A stretch of 64,000 nt of DNA, taken from positions 1-64,000 of the forward strand of contig NZ_BOMV01000001.1 of NCBI RefSeq assembly GCF_016862375.1. The letters are read 5' to 3'. Within the stretch, counting starts at the first letter, position 1, and the number at the start of each line of letters is the position of its first letter. The position numbers were made by a program, and so were the translations under genes. The notes beneath the pieces are model-generated. The model worked only from the letters and a program-made list of their open reading frames with translations, did no database searches and had not been told where the DNA came from. This DNA is from Paractinoplanes rishiriensis. GTDB taxonomy: Bacteria > Actinomycetota > Actinomycetes > Mycobacteriales > Micromonosporaceae. This document shows positions 1 through 7,680 of the stretch, piece by piece.

Positions 1-9
1 ACTCGCTGA

Positions 10-38
10 ACTTTACCTCCGCTTTACCGCCTCGTCAA
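10..38 (-). promoter_or_regulatory. Strong sigma70-type promoter firing leftwards out of the window
   Basis: Read on the minus strand there is a -35 TTGACG (38 to 33), exactly 17 bases of spacer and a -10 TAAAGT (15 to 10). This is close to the optimal actinobacterial housekeeping promoter. It lies about 280 bases beyond the tyrS stop and after the tyrS terminator, so it should drive the next transcript to the left, outside the window. From mycobacterial gene order (rrnB lies downstream of tyrS) an rRNA operon is the likely target; that is inference. Confidence 0.7.
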
Positions 39-273
39 ATCCCGGAAACTTCCCGAAATTGCACCAACAGAAAAGCCAAAGCACCGCGAAACCGTACACG
101 ACTGATCGCCGTGACAATTCCTCGGGTTTCCGTCAGGACGGCCGCCGCGCAACCCGAAGGCCCCGCTCGCTCGCCCGTCTCCCTGGCGGCTCGTGAACAG
201 TACAGTCCACGCCTCCCCACCGCCAAATCGCCCCGCTGCGACCCGGGTCACAGTCCCGAGCGGCCATCGCCGA
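39..273. other. Non-coding spacer between the tyrS terminator and the left-edge promoter
   Basis: I find no convincing gene here. The open frames lack family signatures and ribosome sites. Its leftmost part has a lower GC content than the rest of the window, as upstream regions of stable-RNA operons often do. On the minus strand a second promoter-like element, TTGTCA followed 15 bases later by TACGGT (about 91 to 117), is weaker because of its short spacer. Confidence 0.5.
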
Positions 274-305
274 AACGCCCCGGCGGAAAGATCCGCCGGG
301 GCGTT
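274..305 (-). terminator. Intrinsic terminator hairpin of tyrS
   Basis: A perfect 14-bp stem (274-287 with 292-305) closes a 4-base loop and begins 12 bases after the tyrS stop codon. On the minus strand the stem ends in GTTTC, a short U-rich tail. It separates tyrS from the transcript that starts at the left-edge promoter. Confidence 0.85.
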
Positions 306-317
306 GGAGAAAGGGGG

Positions 318-1574
318 TCAGGGCTGGCGTTCGACGCCGGCGAAGGTTCGTTTGCCTCGGCGCAGGACCAGGAAGCTGTTGTGCAGCAAGGTGGTGGGCG
401 GGGGGACGGCGTCGCCGTCGGTTATGCGTTCGTTGTTGGCGTAGGCGCCGCCCTCGGCGATGGTGCGCCTTGCCTCGTTGGCGCTTGCCACCAAGCCCGT
501 GTCCTTGAGCAGTGTGGTGTAGGTGGGCAGTTCGCCGGTCACCGTGTGCAGGCCGGCCTCGGACAGTGCGGCGCGCAGCGTGTCGGGTGACAGGTCGTCC
601 AGGGAACCGCGGCCGAACAGTGCCTGGCTTGCGGCTATCGCCTGCTGGGTTTCGTGGGAGCCGTGTACCAGCGTGGTGATCTCCTCGGCCAGGGCTCGCT
701 GGGCCAGGCGGGCCTGCGGGCGTTCGGCCGTGGCCTTTTCGAGTTCTTCCAGTTCCTCGCGGGACTTGAAGCTGAAGAAGCGCAGGTAGTTCGACACATC
801 GCGGTCGTCGGCGTTGATCCAGAACTGGTAGAAGGCGTACGGCGAAGTCATGGTTTTGTCGAGCCAGACCGCGCCGCCCTCGCTCTTGCCGAACTTGGTG
901 CCGTCGGCCTTGAGGACCAGCGGGGTGGTGAAGGCGTGCACCGGGCCCGCGCCGCGGCGGCGGACGAAATCGACGCCGGCGGTGATGTTGCCCCACTGGT
1001 CGGAGCCGCCGAACTGGAGCGCGCAGTTGTGGCGTACGTGTAATTGGTGGAAGTCGTTGGCCTGGAGGAGCTGGTAGCTGAACTCGGTGAAGCTGATGCC
1101 GGTCTCGAGGCGGTTGCGCACGACGTCTCGGGCCAGCATCTTGTTGACCGGGAAGTGCTTGCCCACGTCGCGCAGGAACTCGATCACCGAGGTCGGGCCG
1201 GTCCAGTCCAGGTTGTTGACCAGGACCGCGCCGTTGCCGCCGTCGTACGTGACGAAGGGCCGCAGCTGGTCGCGGATGCGGTCGACCCAGCCCTGCACCA
1301 CCTCGGGCGGGTTGAGCGTGCGCTCGCTGGACTCGCGCGGGTCACCGATCTGGCCGGTCGCCCCGCCGACCAGCAGGAGCGGACGGTGCCCGGCCTGCTG
1401 GAGCCGGCGCGCGGTCATCACCTGCATCAGGTGGCCGACGTGCAGCGACGCCGCCGTCGGGTCGAAACCCACGTAGAACGTGATCGACCCGCCGTTGAGC
1501 GCCTCGGTCAGCGCGGGCAGGTCGGTCGAGTCCTGGATCAGTCCACGCCACGTCAGGTCGTCTACGAGAGTCAC
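318..1574 (-). CDS. tyrS: Tyrosyl-tRNA synthetase
   Basis: Class I aminoacyl-tRNA synthetase that charges tRNA-Tyr with tyrosine in the cytoplasm. The 418-residue product has the usual length. The HIGH motif appears as HVGH (45-48) and the KMSKS loop as KFGKS (227-231). The C-terminal 70 residues fit the S4-like RNA-binding domain of bacterial TyrRS. I chose the GTG start at 1574 because the conserved N-terminus begins there and a GGGAGA ribosome site lies 8 bases upstream; the longer frame adds 28 residues with no family resemblance. It diverges from the PPK2 gene over 59 bases and is followed by its own terminator. Family and function are certain from motifs and length. Confidence 0.97.
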   Translation of the reverse strand: MTLVDDLTWRGLIQDSTDLPALTEALNGGSITFYVGFDPTAASLHVGHLMQVMTARRLQQAGHRPLLLVGGATGQIGDPRESSERTLNPPEVVQGWVDRIRDQLRPFVTYDGGNGAVLVNNLDWTGPTSVIEFLRDVGKHFPVNKMLARDVVRNRLETGISFTEFSYQLLQANDFHQLHVRHNCALQFGGSDQWGNITAGVDFVRRRGAGPVHAFTTPLVLKADGTKFGKSEGGAVWLDKTMTSPYAFYQFWINADDRDVSNYLRFFSFKSREELEELEKATAERPQARLAQRALAEEITTLVHGSHETQQAIAASQALFGRGSLDDLSPDTLRAALSEAGLHTVTGELPTYTTLLKDTGLVASANEARRTIAEGGAYANNERITDGDAVPPPTTLLHNSFLVLRRGKRTFAGVERQP

Positions 1575-1633
1575 ATCCGGATTCTCCCGCACCGTTCCTC
1601 GCGGATCACACCGGGTTTCGCCATGCTGTACGG

Positions 1634-2383
1634 ATGAGCCGCCTCGGTAGCGCCGCACCGCCGGTCGAGATCGCCAAGAAGAAGGCCGTCGCCCGCCTGG
1701 AGGAGGCGCAGCAGCGACTGCTCCGGCTGCGCCTGGTGCTCGGTGGGCAGATCGGCGAGAAGCAGATCGGCCCGCCGCTGACCTGCGTTTTCGAGGGCTG
1801 GGACGCGTCCGGCAAGGGTGGCGCGATCAAGCGGCTGGTGGCGCCGATCGACCCGCGGCACGCGCGGGTGTCGCAGTTCGCGGCCCCCACCTACGACGAG
1901 AAGCGCCATCACTTCCTGTGGCGGTTCTGGCCGAAGCTGCCCGGTTGGGGCGGCATGTCGGTGTTCGACCGGTCCTGGTACGGGCGCGTGCTGGTCGAGC
2001 GGGTCGAGGGGTTCGCCACCAGGGAGCAGTGGCAGCGCGCGTACAACGAAATCGTGGAGTTTGAACGGACGCTGGTCGCCGAGGGGATGATCATCGTCAA
2101 GTTCTGGATGCACGTCTCCCCCGAGGAGCAGTTGCGCCGCTTCGAGGACCGGGCCCACGATCCGCTGCGCACCTGGAAGCTGACCGACGAGGACTGGCGC
2201 AACCGGGACAAGCGATCCGACTACGAGGCCGCGGTGGTCGAGATGCTGGAGCGCTGCGACCACACCTGGGCGCCGTGGCGGGTAATCCCGGGCGACGACA
2301 AGCACTACGCCCGGTTCGCCGTGGTGGAGGCGGTCTGCGACGCGATCGAGGCCGAGCTGACCCGCCGCGGCCGGCAGTTCTAA
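1634..2383 (+). CDS. PPK2-family polyphosphate kinase
   Basis: Transfers phosphate between polyphosphate and nucleotides in the cytoplasm. The 249-residue product carries the P-loop-like GWDASGKGG (55-63) and the second signature FDRSWYGR (111-118), which together define the PPK2 domain. The single-domain length fits class I or III short PPK2 enzymes. Whether it favours AMP, ADP or GDP cannot be read from the sequence. It diverges from tyrS and is followed after 57 bases by a diguanylate cyclase; an adenylate kinase lies 1.3 kb on, so a role in nucleotide or energy balance is plausible. A thymidylate-kinase fold misannotation is possible but the RSWYGR motif argues for PPK2. Confidence 0.93.
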   Translation: MSRLGSAAPPVEIAKKKAVARLEEAQQRLLRLRLVLGGQIGEKQIGPPLTCVFEGWDASGKGGAIKRLVAPIDPRHARVSQFAAPTYDEKRHHFLWRFWPKLPGWGGMSVFDRSWYGRVLVERVEGFATREQWQRAYNEIVEFERTLVAEGMIIVKFWMHVSPEEQLRRFEDRAHDPLRTWKLTDEDWRNRDKRSDYEAAVVEMLERCDHTWAPWRVIPGDDKHYARFAVVEAVCDAIEAELTRRGRQF

Positions 2384-2440
2384 CCGCTCCGCAACCCGGC
2401 GATACCGGCGGCGACAACGGGCGGACCACAGTCTCGTAGC

Positions 2441-3712
2441 GTGCCCGCCCACTTCCACCGCGACCCGATTCGCGCGCTCCGCCTGCTGTTCCTGGCGTTC
2501 CTGGTGATGGCCGGGGTGCTGGGGCAGATCCAGGCGCACGCGGCCGGTGCCTCCGGCGCGGCCCAGGCGATCACCGCCGTGCTGGTGGGCTGCATCCTGG
2601 TGCTGCGGGTGCTCGAGTTCCGCACCGGCCGGCTGGTGCCGTTCCTGGTGGATCCGATCGAGCTGGCCGCCGTCGGCGCGGTGCTGCTCACGCTGGGCCA
2701 GGTGCAACCGGTCTTCGGCCTGATCTTCACGCTGCTGCTGTTCCGGGCGGCGACCGGTCGCCTGCGCCGGGTGCTCACCACGATGGCCGGGTACGTCGCA
2801 CTGACCGTAACCGCCTCGGTGGTGCTCGGCATCGACGTCACGATCGACATGTACCAGGGCATGGTGACCGTCACCGTGCTCGTCTACGGCATGCGCCACC
2901 TTCTGCTCCGGCTGCGCGACGAGCAGCAGCGGCAGGACCGGATGTTCGCCGAGGTGCTCGGCCGGTTGCCCTTCCCGGTGCTGGTGACCGGCGACCAGGG
3001 CGACGTGCTGCTGGCCAACGCGGCCGCCACCGCGCTGACCGGACCCCTCGACGAGGTGCAGGCCCGGACCACCGACGGCACCCCGGTCGACCTGCGCCGG
3101 CTCACTCCGGGTGAGCACAGTCTCGAGTTGCAGCTGAACGACGAGACGCAGGTCGTCGTGGAGACGGTGCCGACCGAGCACGGCACCATCGTGGCGCTGC
3201 TCGACGTCACCGCCCAGCGCGGCTACGAGGAGCGTCTCGAGCACGCCGCCTATCACGACCCGCTGACCGGGCTGCCGAACCGGGCCCTGCTGTGGGAGCG
3301 GTTCGCCGCGGTCGCCGACGGCCCGTACGCGGTGCTGCTGGTCGACCTGGACGGCTTCAAGACGATCAACGACACGTACGGGCACCAGGCCGGCGACGAA
3401 CTGCTCTGCCAGGTGGCCGCCCGGCTGCGGCACGCCTGTGGCACGGAGGCCACGGTGGCCCGGCTCGGCGGCGACGAGTTCGCGGTGCTGCTGCCCGGCG
3501 CCCGGGCCGAGCTGGCCACCGCGACGGCCATGGCGATCCGCGGCGTGTTCGACTGGCCGGCCCCGCTGTCCACCGGGCCGGTGCCGGTCGGCGGCAGCAT
3601 CGGCTACGCCCTGGGCGGGCCGGGCCGGTCGCTGGACGAGGTGTTCGCCGGCGCCGACGCCGCCATGTACGCCGACAAGCACGGCCGGCGGACCGCCTCG
3701 GTCAGACTGTAG
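2441..3712 (+). CDS. Membrane-anchored diguanylate cyclase (GGDEF)
   Basis: Predicted to make the second messenger cyclic di-GMP from two GTP. The 423-residue protein begins with about five membrane segments (roughly residues 14-152), then a PAS-like region (165-258) and a GGDEF domain (about 270-420) with an intact GGDEF active site at 343-347. The RxxD inhibitory site expected five residues before the GGDEF loop is absent (GTEA instead), so product inhibition at that site is unlikely. The GTG start gives a short basic N-terminus before the first membrane segment. Its last 11 bases overlap the 3' end of the convergent adenylate kinase gene. No EAL domain is present. Confidence 0.92.
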   Translation: MPAHFHRDPIRALRLLFLAFLVMAGVLGQIQAHAAGASGAAQAITAVLVGCILVLRVLEFRTGRLVPFLVDPIELAAVGAVLLTLGQVQPVFGLIFTLLLFRAATGRLRRVLTTMAGYVALTVTASVVLGIDVTIDMYQGMVTVTVLVYGMRHLLLRLRDEQQRQDRMFAEVLGRLPFPVLVTGDQGDVLLANAAATALTGPLDEVQARTTDGTPVDLRRLTPGEHSLELQLNDETQVVVETVPTEHGTIVALLDVTAQRGYEERLEHAAYHDPLTGLPNRALLWERFAAVADGPYAVLLVDLDGFKTINDTYGHQAGDELLCQVAARLRHACGTEATVARLGGDEFAVLLPGARAELATATAMAIRGVFDWPAPLSTGPVPVGGSIGYALGGPGRSLDEVFAGADAAMYADKHGRRTASVRL

Positions 3713-4361
3713 GGCGGGCCTGGTAGGCCGGGAGGTTGAGGGCCGCGCGGATCTTGGCCTGGACCTCGTCGGCCGGCGGCCGGGCGTCGATGTCGTGCAC
3801 GAACTCCTTGCGCCGGAACAGTTCGAGCACCGGGCGGGTCTTCTCGTTGTAGTCGCGCAGCCGGGCGTCCAGCGCCTCGGGGGTGTCGTCGGCCCGGGTG
3901 ATCAGCCCGTGGCCGCAGATGTCGCAGCGGCCCTCCTGCTCGGGCCGGTCGGCGATCAGGTTGTAGTCCATGCCGCAGTTCGGGCACAGGCGACGGCTGA
4001 GGACGCGGCGGCGGACCTCATCCTCGGGCAGTTCGAGATGGATGACGCCGTCGATGTCGTAGCTCTCCATGAAGAACTCGGCCTGCCGGCCGTTGCGCGG
4101 GAAGCCGTCGATGACGAACCCGTAGTTCCAGTCGTGGTCGTCGAGCCGGTTGCGGACCACCGACTCGACCATGTCGTCGCCGACCAGTTCGCCGGCGTTC
4201 ATGATCCGGCGGACCTGGGCGCCCAGCTTGGTGTGGTTGCGCACGTGCCAGCGGAAGATGTCGCCGACCGCGATGTGCACCAGACCGAGGTCTTCGCAGA
4301 TCAGCTGGCTCTGGGTGCCCTTGCCGCTGCCCTGCACGCCCATGATCACGTACTTACGCAC
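3702..4361 (-). CDS. Adenylate kinase with zinc-finger lid (second adk-like gene)
   Basis: Catalyses ATP + AMP to 2 ADP or a related nucleoside monophosphate reaction in the cytoplasm. The 219-residue product has the P-loop GVQGSGKGT (8-16), the GFPRN NMP-site segment, and a lid with two CxxC pairs (CPNC and CDIC) that should bind zinc, as in Gram-positive adenylate kinases. The housekeeping adk usually sits beside secY; this copy stands elsewhere, so it is probably a paralogue. The GTG start has a GGAGGAGG ribosome site 8 bases upstream. It overlaps the preceding hypothetical gene by 8 bases, indicating an operon, and overlaps the cyclase gene tail to tail. Confidence 0.9.
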   Translation of the reverse strand: MRKYVIMGVQGSGKGTQSQLICEDLGLVHIAVGDIFRWHVRNHTKLGAQVRRIMNAGELVGDDMVESVVRNRLDDHDWNYGFVIDGFPRNGRQAEFFMESYDIDGVIHLELPEDEVRRRVLSRRLCPNCGMDYNLIADRPEQEGRCDICGHGLITRADDTPEALDARLRDYNEKTRPVLELFRRKEFVHDIDARPPADEVQAKIRAALNLPAYQARPTV

Positions 4362-4974
4362 GGGGTTCGCCTCCTCCGTTGCCGGCTGCGCCGATCCGCA
4401 GCGGTGCGGTGGCGGGCCGGCCGGTCAGCGCCGTCGGGTCGACGCTCCAGGCATCGGCCACCTTGAGGACATCATTTTCGCCCACCAGCACCGTGGTGTG
4501 CTCGTCCAGGGTGGCGGGCAGGCCCGCGTCGCGCTCGGCCGGGTCGGGGTCGCCGTGCCAGCTGGTCACCTCGCCGGTCTGTCCCACGTAGCCGAACGCC
4601 CGGATCAGCTCGCCGCCGGCGGCCCGCTGCCAGCGGTGCAGCTCGGTGACCCGGTGAGTGGCGAAGAACTGCACCTCGGTCCGCAGCTCGACGGACAGCG
4701 CCACCACGTCGACCGGCGTGCCGGGACGCAACAGCCAGCGACCGGTGGCGAGCACCCAGGAGGTGTCGCGGGCGCCGGTCAGCGGCGGGGTGACGGCAAC
4801 CCGGTCGTCGGTCAGGTGGGCCAGGTCGATGCCGTCGCGCCAGGGCACCTCGCCGAGGTCACGCAGGCCGAGCGCGGACAGCACGGCCTCGGCGGGGCCG
4901 GTCCGGCCCGCGTCGACGCGGACGGCCAGCCACGCCTGTTTTCCACCGAAACCGACCATGACGTCCTCGCCCAT
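4354..4974 (-). CDS. Hypothetical protein, coupled to adenylate kinase
   Basis: I do not recognise this 206-residue soluble protein. It has no signal peptide or membrane segment, and is rich in tryptophan and acidic residues. The middle part (about residues 95-130) includes a TELHRWQRA stretch followed by a glycine-rich turn, and the tail is glycine-rich. The stop lies 8 bases inside the adenylate kinase gene, so both are probably made from one message. It could be a nucleotide- or ligand-binding partner of the kinase, but that is only context. Codon use matches its neighbours. Confidence 0.75.
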   Translation of the reverse strand: MGEDVMVGFGGKQAWLAVRVDAGRTGPAEAVLSALGLRDLGEVPWRDGIDLAHLTDDRVAVTPPLTGARDTSWVLATGRWLLRPGTPVDVVALSVELRTEVQFFATHRVTELHRWQRAAGGELIRAFGYVGQTGEVTSWHGDPDPAERDAGLPATLDEHTTVLVGENDVLKVADAWSVDPTALTGRPATAPLRIGAAGNGGGEPRA

Positions 4975-5013
4975 GCCCCAACGCTATCCGGCCCACCCGG
5001 GCCGGACGCGGCG

Positions 5014-5043
5014 GAGGCGGAGGCTGAGGCCGAGGTAGAGGCG
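5014..5043. repeat. Short hexamer tandem repeat (GAGGCN x5)
   Basis: Five imperfect GAGGCN units lie in the 91-base spacer upstream of the hypothetical/adenylate kinase operon. They may be a relic of low-complexity coding sequence or part of a leader. No function can be assigned. Confidence 0.5.
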
Positions 5044-5065
5044 GGGTCACTCGTCCGGGGAGTGG

Positions 5066-5518
5066 TCAACGCCACCCGTAGTCGGCGCGCAGCTTGGCGG
5101 CCACGCGGTCGAAGAGAAGCTGGTCCAGGATCGCGCCCTCGCGGCGGATGCCCCGCTCGTCCACCTGGAGCACCCGGTCGAGCCGGATCCAGCTGGGGCG
5201 CGCCTCGCGGTCCCAGCCGCCCGGGCCGAGCGCGATCCAGTTGCGCTGGCCGTCCCGGTCGGCCTGGCTGGACAGCATCAGGCCGAGCAGCCGGTACCCG
5301 TTGCGGCCCACCACCAGCACCGGGCGGTCCTTGCCCTGCGCCGGGTCGTCCTCGTACGGCACCCAGGTCCAGACGATCTCGCCGGGGTCGGCGTCACCGT
5401 CCAGGTTCGGCGAGTATTCGAGGTGCCGGGTGCGGCGCGGCACCGGTATCTGCCGCGGCGGGCGGGGTTTCGCCGGGCGGGTCACCTTGCTCAGGAGGGT
5501 ACGAAGAGTGTTGGCCAC
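5066..5518 (-). CDS. PemK/MazF-family protein without visible antitoxin
   Basis: The 150-residue product has the PemK/MazF-like core: GEIVWTWVPY followed by a KDRPVLVVGR strand (about residues 46-74), matching the GDI/V...P/KxRPVLV pattern of this endoribonuclease fold. Family members often act as mRNA interferases, paired with a small antitoxin encoded directly upstream. Here neither neighbour looks like an antitoxin, and the N-terminus has an extra 40-residue basic, proline-rich segment. It may be a domesticated or orphan member with a regulatory or no toxic role. The start is ATG or GTG at 5518. Confidence 0.8.
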   Translation of the reverse strand: MANTLRTLLSKVTRPAKPRPPRQIPVPRRTRHLEYSPNLDGDADPGEIVWTWVPYEDDPAQGKDRPVLVVGRNGYRLLGLMLSSQADRDGQRNWIALGPGGWDREARPSWIRLDRVLQVDERGIRREGAILDQLLFDRVAAKLRADYGWR

Positions 5519-5572
5519 CGCAGCACAATAGGCTTCATCCGGGACGCCCGATATCGACGCCTGGGACCTGTC

Positions 5573-6337
5573 CTAGTTCACGAAGTCCTGGGTCATCCAG
5601 GTGCGGCCGTTGCCGTCCCGCACGACGCTCAGGCCGATCCGCTTGAAGGTGGTGCTCAGCAGGTTCTTGCGGTGGCCGTCGTTGGGCGGCACCTCGGCCA
5701 GCATGCTGTCGGTGAGGCCGTTGGCGGCGCGGATGATCTGAGCGTCGCTGGCGCCGCTCGATCCGAAGCCGATGTTCTCGCCGGCCGCCCGCCAGGTCAC
5801 GCCGGCGGCGGTGAAGCGGGCGCCTAGGCCGCTCTCGCCGGGGCACTGGTGCTCCAGGCCGCAGCCGTCGATCATCAGCTGGGTGTGCAGCGCGGCCGCC
5901 TTGGAGAGGTTGGCGTCCAGGGTGAGGATGCCGAGGCCCTCCTCGACCCGGGCCTCGTTGATGCGCGCCAGCACCGCGTCCAGGATGGCGTCGCCGGTCC
6001 GGGGCGCGGTCGGCGCCGCGGTCGGGGTCCGGCTGGCGCGGGCCGAGCGGCTCGTCCTGCTGGGCGACGGCTTGGCGGAGGCCGTCTTGGACACGGACGG
6101 GGACGGGGACGGCGTGACCGAGACCGAGGGGGAAGGGCTGCCCAGGTCGACGAGGGGCTCGTCGGTGACCTCCGGCAGGGATGAGCCGGGCAGCGGCTGG
6201 TCGGCGGCGCTGGGGACGGTGGAGCCGGCGTCGGCCTGCTTGGAGATGCCGACCGCCGCGAAGCCGGCGCCGATCACCACCGCGGTGACCCCGGCCACCA
6301 GCGTGTAACGGAGACGGGCGGCAGCGGACATCGACAC
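5573..6337 (-). CDS. Exported CAP-domain (SCP/PR1) protein
   Basis: The 254-residue product begins with a membrane-spanning signal (about 10-30), then a Ser/Pro/Thr-rich linker (about 60-115) and a C-terminal CAP domain (about 118-254). CAP signatures visible are the helix RINEAR, an AGENIGFG segment with the conserved GEN and GHRKNLL near the end. Bacterial CAP proteins are secreted or wall-associated and mostly of unknown activity. The linker suits passage through the cell wall. ATG codons at 6337 and 6331 are both possible starts. It stands alone, 130 bases after the DUF397 gene on the same strand. Confidence 0.92.
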   Translation of the reverse strand: MSMSAAARLRYTLVAGVTAVVIGAGFAAVGISKQADAGSTVPSAADQPLPGSSLPEVTDEPLVDLGSPSPSVSVTPSPSPSVSKTASAKPSPSRTSRSARASRTPTAAPTAPRTGDAILDAVLARINEARVEEGLGILTLDANLSKAAALHTQLMIDGCGLEHQCPGESGLGARFTAAGVTWRAAGENIGFGSSGASDAQIIRAANGLTDSMLAEVPPNDGHRKNLLSTTFKRIGLSVVRDGNGRTWMTQDFVN

Positions 6338-6467
6338 GGGAGCGGCACCTCGGGGACGGCAGGCAGGGGGACGACGCCACCCGGGAGGCGGCGCCCACCC
6401 ACTATGGATGCGGCCGTCGCGGGCCGCCCGCCCGCTAATGACTCCTTAAGAGTCGGCTCACCGAGAT

Positions 6468-6671
6468 CTAAAGGTCGAACTCCCCGTCCCGGACCCCGGC
6501 CAGGAATGCCCGCCACTCGGTGTGAGTGAAGACCAGGGCCGCCCCCGCACGGTCCTTGGTGTCGCGGACAGCCACCACACCAGGCAGGTTGACCGCTACT
6601 TCTACGCAGTCACCGCCGTTGCCCCCACTTCGTGTGCTTTTGTGCCAGACGGCACCCGTCAGGTCAACCAT
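6468..6671 (-). CDS. DUF397 small protein
   Basis: A 67-residue protein with the DUF397 hallmarks: WHKSTRSGGNGGDCVEVA near the N-terminus, a VRDTKD turn and a final WRAFLAGVRDGEF helix. DUF397 proteins sit next to helix-turn-helix regulators with a DUF5753 domain throughout actinomycetes. The pair is proposed to act as a toxin/antitoxin-like or developmental regulatory module (Scr1 type in Streptomyces); the biochemical role is not settled. It overlaps the upstream regulator gene by 8 bases, so the two are translationally coupled. Confidence 0.95.
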   Translation of the reverse strand: MVDLTGAVWHKSTRSGGNGGDCVEVAVNLPGVVAVRDTKDRAGAALVFTHTEWRAFLAGVRDGEFDL

Positions 6672-7539
6672 CGCTCTCCTTGAGGATCGCGCCGATGAAT
6701 TCGTCCGACTCGTCCGGGGTCAGCGCAGTCGCCTCGAGTTCGAGCCAGATCGATTCGTACGCTTCCACCTCGGTGAGCTTATCCAGGTAAAGCGCCCCAG
6801 TGAGATTCTCGCAATAGATGGTCGTCGGCTCGGGTGACGCCGTACCAACAGCGGGGAACTCCAAAATGGTGAACTGGCCGGAGCTGGCCGCCTTGTGCGG
6901 GCCGGCCGCGAACGGGATCACCCGGACGCTGACGTTCGGCCGGGACGTCGCGTTGAGCAGGCTGGCCAGCTGTTTCTGCATGCCGTCCCGGTGCGGGATG
7001 GACCGGCGCAGCACCCCCTCGTCGATGATCACGTCGAGCCGGGGGGCTTCTGGTCGGTTACGCGACAGAAGCGACTGACGTTCCAGCCGTACGGCGACCG
7101 CGTTGTCGACGGCGATCTCGTCCTCGCCGATCCACTTGCGGAAGACACACTCCGCGTACTCCCTGGTCTGCAGCAGGCCGGGGATCACGCTGGGCGCGAA
7201 CGAGCGCAGCCGGCCGGCGGCCTGCTCCATCCCCACGTAGAGCTCGAACCAGGCGGGCACGACGTCGCCGTACGCGTGCCACCAGCCCTTCGCCTTGGAC
7301 TCCTGTGCCAGGCCGATGAGCACCTCGGTCATCCGCTCGGACGCCTGGTAGATGGTGCACATCGCGATCACGTCGTGCTTACGGACGGGCACCTCGCCGT
7401 TTTCGATCCGATACATCCGGGCACGGGAGAACTCCAGCTCCTCGGCGGCCGCCATCAGCGATATGCCGGCCTGCTCGCGCAGCTGACGCATGAGCCGGCC
7501 GACCTGGCGGCGGGGAACGGTGGAACCGGTGTCGGACAT
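6664..7539 (-). CDS. XRE-family regulator with DUF5753 domain (Scr1-type)
   Basis: DNA-binding regulator of 291 residues. The N-terminal helix-turn-helix (about 10-70) reads as LREQAGISLMAAAEEL...SRARMYRIENG, typical of XRE/Cro proteins. Residues about 105-285 match DUF5753, with the LLQTREYAE motif. It probably represses its own operon with the coupled DUF397 gene: three inverted repeats lie just upstream at 7592-7655. The start at 7539 gives the usual short N-terminus before the helix-turn-helix. Function as a transcription factor is firm; what signal it senses is unknown. Confidence 0.95.
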   Translation of the reverse strand: MSDTGSTVPRRQVGRLMRQLREQAGISLMAAAEELEFSRARMYRIENGEVPVRKHDVIAMCTIYQASERMTEVLIGLAQESKAKGWWHAYGDVVPAWFELYVGMEQAAGRLRSFAPSVIPGLLQTREYAECVFRKWIGEDEIAVDNAVAVRLERQSLLSRNRPEAPRLDVIIDEGVLRRSIPHRDGMQKQLASLLNATSRPNVSVRVIPFAAGPHKAASSGQFTILEFPAVGTASPEPTTIYCENLTGALYLDKLTEVEAYESIWLELEATALTPDESDEFIGAILKESDG

Positions 7540-7591
7540 GTGGTGGTGACTCCTCTGCCTGGGTTCATCGGTCCGCCGGGCGCGCCCGAGT

Positions 7592-7628
7592 GTCTCGAAC
7601 GAGACGATCTGACCGTCTCAAGCGAGAC
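7592..7628. promoter_or_regulatory. Tandem operator pair upstream of the XRE/DUF5753 gene
   Basis: Two near-identical imperfect palindromes, GTCTCGAACGAGAC (7592-7605) and GTCTCAAGCGAGAC (7615-7628), begin 23 bases apart, about two helical turns. Twelve of 14 positions agree. They lie 53-89 bases upstream of the regulator start, where autoregulatory sites for XRE proteins are expected. Confidence 0.7.
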
Positions 7629-7630
7629 AG

Positions 7631-7655
7631 CGAGAATCCTCCTGTGAGATTCTCG
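7631..7655. promoter_or_regulatory. Inverted repeat CGAGAATC / GATTCTCG
   Basis: Perfect 8-bp arms (7631-7638 and 7648-7655) flank 9 bases, directly after the tandem operators. The CGAGA core repeats the operator half-site GAGAC only in part. It could be a third, weaker regulator site or an RNA hairpin in the leader of the rightward gene. Confidence 0.5.
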
Positions 7656-7680
7656 CGGAGAACCGTTGAGGAAACAGCGT

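Noticed and set aside
1575..1658. Longer N-terminus for tyrS
   Set aside because: The extra 28 residues do not fit the family and would remove the divergent promoter region with the PPK2 gene.
1571..3682. Long minus-strand frame across the PPK2 and GGDEF genes
   Set aside because: Composition typical of a GC-frame shadow; both plus-strand genes have intact catalytic motifs.
5014..5043. GAGGCN hexamer repeat as a microsatellite or CRISPR-like array
   Set aside because: Only five imperfect units with no spacers; probably low-complexity sequence.
5066..5518. A full toxin-antitoxin pair
   Set aside because: Neither neighbour has antitoxin size or a DNA-binding fold.
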